Virus record (IMG/VR): IMGVR_UViG_3300020179_000224
Coordinates: 1 to 20,579 of that record
Length of the DNA: 20,579 nt
Reading direction: 5' to 3' (one strand)
Source of the DNA: a virus
Shown here: piece by piece, positions 1-6,050 of the stretch
How the letters are laid out: each line of letters opens with the position of its first letter
Numbering within the stretch: position 1 is the first letter of the stretch
Notes under the pieces: model-generated
Told to the model about the DNA's origin: nothing
Databases searched by the model: none
The model's input: only the letters and a program-made list of their open reading frames with translations
Made by a program: the position numbers and the translations under genes

Positions 1-1
1 T

Positions 2-1951
2 GCCGACCTTCAAATCAATAATAACACTTTACAAAGTATCGGTAGGCAGGAAACGGGGCCGGGTGCGTATTTTAACGGCTACCTCACCGAGATCAACTTT
101 ATTGGCGGGCAAGCCCTCACCCCATCTGACTTCGGTGAATACAACGCCACCACAGGAGTATGGCAACCCATCGAATACACAGGCACTTATGGAACCAACG
201 GGTTCTATCTCAACTTCTCTGACAACTCAGGAACCACCTCGACAACGCTAGGCAAGGACTCTAGCGGCAACGGCAACAACTGGACACCGAACAACTTCTC
301 GGTGACTGCGGGTGCTGGTAATGATTCTCTGGTGGATACTCCGACACCCTATGGCACAGACGCTCAAAATGGCGGAGAGGTGCGGGGGAATTACATGACC
401 ATGAACCCGCTTGGTAGTTCTGGAACGCTATCAGATGGAAACTTGAGGGTTGTCACTCCAGCATCACAAGGTCTTACGACTAGAGGAACCTTTGCGGTTT
501 CGTCTGGCAAATGGTACTGGGAAGTGACCTGCGTATCAGACTCGGGTATCAATCAATACATGGTTGGCATTTCAGACATCACGGTTGCACCATCTAGCGG
601 TTCATGGCTTGGCTCAAATGGGTGGGCGTATTACGGATTTAACGGTCAAAAATACACTAACGCTGCTGGTGTAAATTACGGAGCAACATTCGGAGATAAC
701 GATGTTATCGGTGTTGCTTTGGACATGGATAACGGAACTGTTACTTTTTACAAAAATGGAGTCTCTCAGGGGCAGGCGTTCAGTGGTTTGACCGGCAAGC
801 AATTGACTCCGTATTTGGGTGACGCAAATGCCACTTGCACATTCACCACCAACTTCGGTCAGCGTCCATTCGCCTACACCGCACCCTCTGGATTCAAAGC
901 ACTCTGCACACAGAACTTGCCTGATCCGACTATTGTCGATGGTGGGGAATACTTTAATACTGTGTTGTGGACTGGTGATGGAGCAAGCAGCCGTGACATT
1001 ACTGGTGTGGGTTTTCAACCTGATTGGGTATGGTTAAAAAGCAGAAGTAACGCAACTATCCATAGAATTTTTGATAGTGTTCGTGGAGCCACAAAAACAA
1101 TTAGTTCAAATTTAACAGATGCAGAATCTATTGAAGCACAACAATTAACAGCATTTATTTCAGATGGTTTTAGTTTGGGTTCAGACGTTGGAACAAACGG
1201 GTCTGCTCGAACATTTGTCGCATGGAACTGGAAAGCCAACGGAGCAGGGTCTAGCAACACCGCAGGGACAATCACTAGCACTGTGTCTGTGAATACGACC
1301 AGCGGGTTTAGCATTGTGACTTATACGGGAACAGGTGCTAATGCGACTGTGGGGCATGGGTTGGGTGTTGCGCCAAGCATGATGATATTTAAGTCAAGAT
1401 CAGGAGGCGCTAGTTCAGGAGTAAACGATTGGGGTGTTTATCATATTTCAATTGGTAACACTGCCGCAATTCGATTAAATTTAACTAACGCATCAGTTAC
1501 AAATTCTACTTTTTGGAACAACACTTCCCCAACATCTTCCGTATTTTCTCTTGGGTCACAACAGAACCAAAATGAATTAAATTCTGCCTACGTCGCCTAC
1601 TGTTTCGCCCCTGTCGCTGGGTATTCTGCCTTCGGGAGTTACACGGGCAATGGAAGTGCGGACGGGCCGTTTGTGTTCACGGGGTTTAGGCCAGCGTGGG
1701 TGCTTATAAAACAATCAAGTGCGTCTGGTGAAAACTGGCGTTTAATTGATTCGGCAAGAAGTACCTTTAATCAAGCAAACAAACATTTAGTGCCATCAAC
1801 ATCAGGAGCAGAGTCAACGGAAAGTGGTTGGGATATGTTGTCCAACGGATTCAAACTTAGAAATTCAGACGCACACCAAAATGCAAGTGGCGCAACCTAC
1901 ATCTACGCAGCCTTCGCTGAAAACGCTTTTAAAGTCGCTCTCGCCCGATGA
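2..1951 (+). CDS. SPRY-domain phage tail/fibre protein, 5'-truncated
   Basis: Frame 2 is open from the first complete codon of the window to the TGA at 1949-1951, giving 649 visible residues, so the true start lies left of the window. The GTG at 302 is internal. Visible residues 21-75 look like the end of a LamG/concanavalin-like domain (motif GYLTEINFIGGQALTPSDFG). Residues ~150-295 form a SPRY-type beta-sandwich (GKWYWEV, VGISD, DVIGVALDMDNGTVTFYKNG). From ~300 to the end there are three related modules, each opening with Y-T-G-x-G or a similar turn followed by G-x-x-P-x-W/M and closing on an F/Y-V-A-W/Y/F strand. This layout is typical of receptor-binding or tail-appendage proteins of environmental phages. 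Composition alternates along the gene: AT-rich module cores and GC-richer linkers. The exact role (fibre or baseplate appendage) is inferred. Confidence 0.85.
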   Translation, partial: ADLQINNNTLQSIGRQETGPGAYFNGYLTEINFIGGQALTPSDFGEYNATTGVWQPIEYTGTYGTNGFYLNFSDNSGTTSTTLGKDSSGNGNNWTPNNFSVTAGAGNDSLVDTPTPYGTDAQNGGEVRGNYMTMNPLGSSGTLSDGNLRVVTPASQGLTTRGTFAVSSGKWYWEVTCVSDSGINQYMVGISDITVAPSSGSWLGSNGWAYYGFNGQKYTNAAGVNYGATFGDNDVIGVALDMDNGTVTFYKNGVSQGQAFSGLTGKQLTPYLGDANATCTFTTNFGQRPFAYTAPSGFKALCTQNLPDPTIVDGGEYFNTVLWTGDGASSRDITGVGFQPDWVWLKSRSNATIHRIFDSVRGATKTISSNLTDAESIEAQQLTAFISDGFSLGSDVGTNGSARTFVAWNWKANGAGSSNTAGTITSTVSVNTTSGFSIVTYTGTGANATVGHGLGVAPSMMIFKSRSGGASSGVNDWGVYHISIGNTAAIRLNLTNASVTNSTFWNNTSPTSSVFSLGSQQNQNELNSAYVAYCFAPVAGYSAFGSYTGNGSADGPFVFTGFRPAWVLIKQSSASGENWRLIDSARSTFNQANKHLVPSTSGAESTESGWDMLSNGFKLRNSDAHQNASGATYIYAAFAENAFKVALAR

Positions 1952-1974
1952 GCATTTAACACAAGGAACTAATC

Positions 1975-2526
1975 ATGTTTCAATACAACGGACAACCAGT
2001 AAACATCTATAGAGAGTTTTTCCGTAGTGATGGTGTGCGCTACGAAAACCTACTTAATGCTTCGGTGCGTCAGAAGATTGGCATTGTAGAAACCAATGAC
2101 CCTGATCCTTTTGAGCCTAGAAGCCCAGACTACGATCAACGCTTCTACTGGGGCGTAGACAATCCCAAGTTGCTCAATGACCGCGAGGAAGTGGACGAGG
2201 ATGGCAACCCGCTTTATGTCAAAGTGCTTCGCGAGGTTGATGGTGAACCAGTGATGGTGGACTCAGACAAGCGTCTAGTCACCAAGGGGCTTAAAAGCCA
2301 ATGGACTGCCCAGGTAAAGGACACTGCCAACAAGATGCTAGCACAAACCGATTGGATGGTCATTAGGCAGGCTGAGAGGGGTGTGGCAGTGCCTGATGCA
2401 GTGGCAGATACACGCAATGCCATCATTGCTGAGACAGACCGTTTAGAGGCTGCTATAGCCGCTTGTAAAAACGTTGAGGAATTGATTGCTGTAGTAGGCT
2501 CACAAAATTGGCCTTGGGAGAATTAA
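1975..2526 (+). CDS. Tail fibre assembly-like protein
   Basis: 183 residues, with an AAGGA ribosome site just upstream of the ATG. The N-terminal ~75 residues are charged and aromatic, rich in D, P and Y. The C-terminal third carries the pattern LAQTDWMVIRQAERG, then VPDAV, then a helix ending in ELIAVVGSQNWPW. This arrangement, TDW-x-x-x-R-x-x-E-x-G followed by a helix and a closing WP, recurs in tail-fibre-assembly (chaperone-type) proteins and in short appendix domains of fibre-associated proteins. The position between two fibre-type genes supports a role in folding or attaching a fibre. No membrane segment or signal peptide is seen. Assignment is by motif and context only. Confidence 0.6.
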   Translation: MFQYNGQPVNIYREFFRSDGVRYENLLNASVRQKIGIVETNDPDPFEPRSPDYDQRFYWGVDNPKLLNDREEVDEDGNPLYVKVLREVDGEPVMVDSDKRLVTKGLKSQWTAQVKDTANKMLAQTDWMVIRQAERGVAVPDAVADTRNAIIAETDRLEAAIAACKNVEELIAVVGSQNWPWEN

Positions 2527-2871
2527 ATGGGACTGAACGCTTTTACCGTACTCGGTAACACCTGCAAAATGACGGCTGCTTCTAGCCCTCCTACGCCTAT
2601 TCAGGTTTCTAGCACAACCCTGGGTGGCAACCAGTACCGCATCATCAACCTCTCGACCACTACTACAGCGTTCCTGTCCTATGCGGCTACGGCTGCCCAG
2701 GCAACGACAAACTGTGTGATTCCGACTGGCGATGGTGCAAACTCAAAAAACTGCATACCGTTGCTGCCAAACACGGATGAGATTCTGTCCTTTATTCCCA
2801 ATGGATTTTTTACAGCCCGTACTTCAACAGGCACGGCTGAAATTTACATCACGCCGGGTGATGGCCTCTAA
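2527..2871 (+). CDS. Small beta-rich phage protein (paralogue of 13397-13741)
   Basis: 114 residues; the ATG directly follows the previous TAA and has GGGAG upstream. The protein is rich in T, S, A and N, has no long helix, and ends on IYITPGDGL, which looks like a small beta-barrel or sandwich. It shares length and pattern with the 114-residue protein at 13397-13741: an NQ-x-R-h-x-N-x-S strand near residue 40, a central P and N turn, and a terminal Y-h-TPG-[DE]-G-[LF]. Its place beside fibre genes suggests a virion decoration or fibre-associated protein. Function is unknown. Confidence 0.6.
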   Translation: MGLNAFTVLGNTCKMTAASSPPTPIQVSSTTLGGNQYRIINLSTTTTAFLSYAATAAQATTNCVIPTGDGANSKNCIPLLPNTDEILSFIPNGFFTARTSTGTAEIYITPGDGL

Positions 2872-2881
2872 GGAGTAGATC

Positions 2882-3619
2882 ATGCTAAAGGTTGCGGGTG
2901 GCGGTGGTGCAGCGGTAGGGGCGGTTGTATATCAAGGTACGTGGGATGCCTCTACAAACACGCCTACGCTAACCTCTAGTGTCGGAACCAAGGGCGACTA
3001 CTATGTTGTCTCGGTTGCTGGCAATACAAACCTCAATGGCATTACAGACTGGGTGGCTGGTGATTGGGCCATTTTTAATGGCTCGGTCTGGGAAAAGGTA
3101 GACAACACTGAGGCTGTTATCAGCGTCAACGGGCAGACTGGTGCGGTGATTCTAACTGCTGCCAATGTGGGTGCGGCTGCCAACACGGTTGAAATCATTG
3201 CAGGCGTTGGGCTGGACGGTGGTGGCAACCTGGCTGCCAACGTCACGATTGACTTGGCTAACACGGCTGTAAGTCCCGCAACCTATGGGGATGCAAACAA
3301 TGTGGCTCAATTTACTGTTGATGCCCAAGGGCGCCTAACCTCTGCTGCCAATGTTGCCATTAGCATATCCACAGCCAATGTCACTGGCTTGGGCACTATG
3401 GCGACTCAGAACGCCAATGCAGTAGCAATTACTGGTGGGAATGTGGCTGTAACCAATGTTTCAGCCTCAAACGTAACAGTAACCGCTAACTTGTATGCAA
3501 ACCTTGCTACGGCTAATACGGCTGCTATGCCTGATCCCAGTCTGCCATTGAACCCTGAAGGTTATGTTTCGGTGGTAATCAACGGTGCAACCAAGAAAAT
3601 TCCTTACTACGGAGTGTAA
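2882..3619 (+). CDS. Tail fibre-type protein with repeated beta motifs
   Basis: 245 residues with an AAGGAG site that overlaps the stop of the preceding gene. The N-terminal block (about residues 18-78) has YQGTWDAST, GTKGDYYVVS, ITDWVAGDWAIFNGSVWEKV, a carbohydrate-binding-like or attachment module common in phage fibres. It is followed by SVNGQTGAVILTAANVGA, a classic fibre linker, then a GVGLDGGGNL / VTIDLANTAVSPATYG / FTVDAQGRLTSAANV series found in repeat-rich fibre shafts. The C-terminus (NPEGYVSVVINGATKKIPYYGV) is a short beta segment. The protein probably forms part of a receptor-binding or capsid-appendage fibre. The family assignment is from recognised motifs; the target is unknown. 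Confidence 0.75.
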   Translation: MLKVAGGGGAAVGAVVYQGTWDASTNTPTLTSSVGTKGDYYVVSVAGNTNLNGITDWVAGDWAIFNGSVWEKVDNTEAVISVNGQTGAVILTAANVGAAANTVEIIAGVGLDGGGNLAANVTIDLANTAVSPATYGDANNVAQFTVDAQGRLTSAANVAISISTANVTGLGTMATQNANAVAITGGNVAVTNVSASNVTVTANLYANLATANTAAMPDPSLPLNPEGYVSVVINGATKKIPYYGV

Positions 3620-3621
3620 GA

Positions 3622-3843
3622 GTGGACCCTCAATGGCTCATTAACCTTGGATTTGGTGCGGCTGGTGCCTTTGGCATGTGGATCCTTAATAGACTTAGTA
3701 CGTCCGTCGAAAAGATTGAGGACAGCGTTAAGGATATGCCCTTGAGGTATGTGACCAAAGATGACTACCGAGAGGACATTGTTGAGATCAAAGGCATGTT
3801 GGGCAAGATATTTGACCGCCTGGAGACTAAGGTAGACAAATGA
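3622..3843 (+). CDS. Small membrane-anchored coiled-coil protein
   Basis: 73 residues from a GTG start; GGAG at 3611-3614 is well spaced for it, and no better in-frame start exists. Residues ~5-23 form one hydrophobic, glycine-rich membrane segment (INLGFGAAGAFGMWIL). The remainder is charged and helical (SVEKIEDSVKDM, DIVEIKGMLGKIFDRLE), probably a short coiled coil on one side of the inner membrane. Such proteins in phages are often lysis accessories or holin-like. It overlaps the next gene by ATGA, putting it at the head of the ACP/ketosynthase cluster, so it could also serve as that cluster's membrane anchor. No specific family was recognised. Confidence 0.6.
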   Translation: MDPQWLINLGFGAAGAFGMWILNRLSTSVEKIEDSVKDMPLRYVTKDDYREDIVEIKGMLGKIFDRLETKVDK

Positions 3844-4187
3844 GCCTCAACATGGACGCCCTGGCAACCCCTATCTTTGGGGAGCCAGACAGCCTTAGAG
3901 ACTTTCTTTTTGAGAATGGCATCCAGCATCAAGTCTTCTGTGAGCGTCTGACTGACGCTGGTTTTAGCGTCCCACGCTACCCTCTTATTGACGCCGATCC
4001 TCAAGACCTAGACGATTGGTTGCAAATACATCAACTTGAACACCAACGCTTTGCTACAATCCTTAACTTGAATGATCCATTTAACTTGCTGGACTTGGAC
4101 TTCAACCAAGAGGATGACTTTTATGATTGGGTAAACAGTCATCTGTTAATCCATGAACAAATAGCAAGATCGTTGGGGGTGACATGA
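3840..4187 (+). CDS. Triple helical-repeat protein upstream of ACP, unknown function
   Basis: 115 residues, acidic; ATG in an ATGA overlap with the previous gene and AAGG 7 bases upstream. It contains three copies of a ~20-residue helical unit of the form L-x-D-[FW]-L-x3-[NH]-x3-H-[QE]. Aligned residues are D21/D59/D96, F22/W60/W97, N26/H64/H101 and H30/H68/H105, with periods of 38 and 37 residues. I believe similar D-W-x-x-x-H-x-x-x-H units occur in unannotated proteins of environmental phages, but I cannot name a family. The paired histidines could bind metal or pack between helices. The protein is coupled to the ACP gene by another ATGA overlap, so it may be a partner of the ACP or a virion component. 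Confidence 0.65.
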   Translation: MSLNMDALATPIFGEPDSLRDFLFENGIQHQVFCERLTDAGFSVPRYPLIDADPQDLDDWLQIHQLEHQRFATILNLNDPFNLLDLDFNQEDDFYDWVNSHLLIHEQIARSLGVT

Positions 4188-4477
4188 TTGCTGATGCAGA
4201 CTTCTTCCGTTTATTCGATGCTTGTGCGGTCCTAGCCAAGACGCCAAACAACCCGCCAATACCGGCAGGATCATTAGATGATCTACTGCCAAGCCTCAAT
4301 GTAGACAGCCTGGATACCATCATCATTGGCATGTACATGTGCGACATATTTGGCGTGCCAGAAGAGGTTGGCAAGACCATGCAGGTGCGCTCTGTAGGCG
4401 ATCTAAAGGCTTTCCTGCTTGCCAATGCCACTGTGGAGTCAATCGACGTGGATAAGGTCATTGAGAACCTTAAATGA
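4184..4477 (+). CDS. Acyl carrier protein (ACP)
   Basis: 97 residues; ATG overlaps the preceding stop (ATGA) and GGGGGTG lies just upstream. Residues 39-56 (NVDSLDTIIIGMYMCDIF) match the ACP signature: Ser42 in V-D-S-L-D is the 4'-phosphopantetheine attachment site and begins helix II. GVPEEV (57-62), TMQVRSVGDLKAFLLAN (65-81) and the last helix match ACP loop II to helix IV. Length is somewhat over the usual ~78 because of a longer loop after helix I (TPNNPPIPAG) and a C-terminal tail. Helix II has only two acidic residues (D44, D54), fewer than in typical fatty-acid ACPs, which could mean a dedicated partner enzyme. The ketosynthase follows with a 4-base overlap. No phosphopantetheinyl transferase is visible, so the host's would be needed for activation. 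Confidence 0.88.
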   Translation: MIADADFFRLFDACAVLAKTPNNPPIPAGSLDDLLPSLNVDSLDTIIIGMYMCDIFGVPEEVGKTMQVRSVGDLKAFLLANATVESIDVDKVIENLK

Positions 4478-5598
4478 GCCTCTATCTGACCCATGGATTC
4501 ACTGCCTACAGCACCAAAACCGAGTTATTTGACGAAATAATCCACCCCCAGCGGGTGCATTGGCTGCCCCAAACGTACCAAAAAGCCAAGACTGGCTTCA
4601 CTTACGCTCCCCATATCCTTGCAGATATGGTCCTGCCCCCAGAAAAAATTTCATGGATTAGGGAAAACCCTAGTATAGGGAAGACGGCGTTCATCCTTGC
4701 CGGTGGCAACCAGCACTTTGCTGGCATCAACCCCAGGGACAACCAGAAAGACACTCGGCTGCATTACGTCTACAAGTTCCTGCCGTTTACCCTGACCAAT
4801 GTGTATGCAGGTAGGATGGCCCAGCAAATATGTGAGCCAGACTACATTTCCACGGATGCCACTGCCTGCGTATCCAGCCTCAAGGTGTTGCAAGACTGCC
4901 TGATGCTGGAGCAGTTTGGCTACACCCGTTTTGTGATCCTGTCGGTCGAGGATGCAGTGACCAACTCAGTCCTAGAGTTCTTTGGAGACTCGGGTGCTTG
5001 CCTGACCAAAAAACGGGAAGAAGAGGAAAAAATCATGCCAAGCGCATTTGATAGCGTGAATGGCGGGTTCTACGTGGGCCAGGGCGCTGCATTTGCGGTC
5101 CTGATGAGCGAGAAAGAGGTGGCTTACTACGGGCTACATCCCAAGGCTAGGCTGGTTTCTGCCTGCCACTCTGCCGAGAAACTGAGCAATGCCATAGGGC
5201 AGAGAGAAGATGGCAAGGGATATTCTGATGCAATAGATGGAGCGTTAACTTATGGTCAAGTTCATGCAAGTGAAATCACTATTGTTAAGACTCATGGCAC
5301 GGGCACCAAATCAAACAACGCCTCGGAAAAGGCTGGGTTACAAAGATCACTTAAAGACTTCGTAGCCACGTCTTACAAGCAAAAAATAGGACATACGATG
5401 GGCGCTTCGGGGTTGCTAGAAACCCTACTTTTGCTTGACAATTTGGCGTATGGTGTTGTACCAGGAATAGCCAACAGGACTGAGAAGGACGATGTTTTCT
5501 TGTCCGAGGACTGTGAGGCTCCAGATGGCTTAGTGTTGAGTGTAGCGGCAGGAATGGGCAATGTTTACTCTGCGGCTATCTTTGAACCTGTGAGGTAA
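4474..5598 (+). CDS. Beta-ketoacyl-ACP synthase (KAS I/II-type ketosynthase)
   Basis: 374 residues, thiolase fold of the FabB/FabF type, predicted to catalyse decarboxylative Claisen condensation on ACP-bound acyl chains. Catalytic residues are visible: Cys132 in DATACVSS, His274 in KTHGTGT, Lys302 and His307 in YKQKIGHTMGASG, the same K-x4-H spacing as FabF. NGGFYVGQGAAFAVL (196-210) matches the D-G-F-V-x-G-[DE]-G-A segment. The protein is ~35 residues shorter than E. coli FabF. At the C-terminal glycine-rich loop (AAGMGNVYSAAIF, 358-370) the usual gatekeeper Phe residues appear as Ala359 and Met361, which could alter the acyl pocket. The gene starts within the ACP stop (ATGA) with no strong ribosome site, implying translational coupling. 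The Cys-His-His set argues against a chain-length-factor or a dead homologue. Substrate and product are unknown. Confidence 0.9.
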   Translation: MSLYLTHGFTAYSTKTELFDEIIHPQRVHWLPQTYQKAKTGFTYAPHILADMVLPPEKISWIRENPSIGKTAFILAGGNQHFAGINPRDNQKDTRLHYVYKFLPFTLTNVYAGRMAQQICEPDYISTDATACVSSLKVLQDCLMLEQFGYTRFVILSVEDAVTNSVLEFFGDSGACLTKKREEEEKIMPSAFDSVNGGFYVGQGAAFAVLMSEKEVAYYGLHPKARLVSACHSAEKLSNAIGQREDGKGYSDAIDGALTYGQVHASEITIVKTHGTGTKSNNASEKAGLQRSLKDFVATSYKQKIGHTMGASGLLETLLLLDNLAYGVVPGIANRTEKDDVFLSEDCEAPDGLVLSVAAGMGNVYSAAIFEPVR

Positions 5599-6050
5599 TG
5601 CCGATGCAAATGGTAGACAGTAAAAGCGAGATGTTAACGCCAGAGGATATTATCGGCATTGCTGGGATGAACACTGATGCTAATGTTGACTATGGACAAC
5701 TGGTTCAGATGATTAACACTGAACTGCAAATGCCCAACACTTTGTTTATTCGGCAGGGCAACACACTGTTTATTCTGCACAAAGCAGAGCCAAGAGTGGG
5801 TTGGTTCCGTGCCTTAAACGCTGATACAGCGCCAAACTTCATTGAAAACGGGAACGAGTTTATTCGTGCCTGCTACAAACTTGGGTTTGATACGGTGGCA
5901 ACAACCTTTCAAGACTCATCCTTGCTCAACATTTTTAGAGCAATTTCGCGCAATCCACCCAATCCAGACATGGGTTACAAGGTACAGGAAACGAGTGACG
6001 GGGGCTTCCAAGTAACGGTCCAGTGTGGGCCATTAAGGGGGGCCGATTAA
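5598..6050 (+). CDS. GNAT-fold-like protein after the ketosynthase
   Basis: 150 residues from ATG 5598 (TAATG overlap with the ketosynthase stop); a second ATG at 5604 is better spaced from the GAGG at 5591-5594 and would give 148 residues. The predicted order is strand-strand-strand-helix-strand-helix-strand-strand: NTLFIRQGNTLFILHKA, VGWFRALNAD, NFIENGNEFIRACYKLG, FDTVATTFQD, SSLLNIFRAI, then MGYKVQETS and FQVTVQC. This is the topology of GNAT acyltransferases and resembles the small GNAT-like protein (gp13 type) that precedes the internal virion genes of T7. No clear Q/R-x-x-G-x-G/A acyl-CoA loop is seen, so catalysis is doubtful. It could be a late-morphogenesis protein or an ACP-using acyltransferase. 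Confidence 0.55.
   Translation: MPMQMVDSKSEMLTPEDIIGIAGMNTDANVDYGQLVQMINTELQMPNTLFIRQGNTLFILHKAEPRVGWFRALNADTAPNFIENGNEFIRACYKLGFDTVATTFQDSSLLNIFRAISRNPPNPDMGYKVQETSDGGFQVTVQCGPLRGAD

Noticed and set aside
614-1018. 134-codon minus-strand ORF
   Set aside because: Shadow of the SPRY domain frame, which has recognisable motifs on the plus strand.
302-1951. GTG at 302 as start of the SPRY gene
   Set aside because: The same frame is open and protein-like (LamG-type residues) to position 2, so the start is outside the window.
6023-6049. GTG 6023 as start of the 474-residue protein
   Set aside because: It lies inside the upstream gene without a ribosome site, while ATG 6050 has AAGGGGGG at good spacing and a TAATG overlap.
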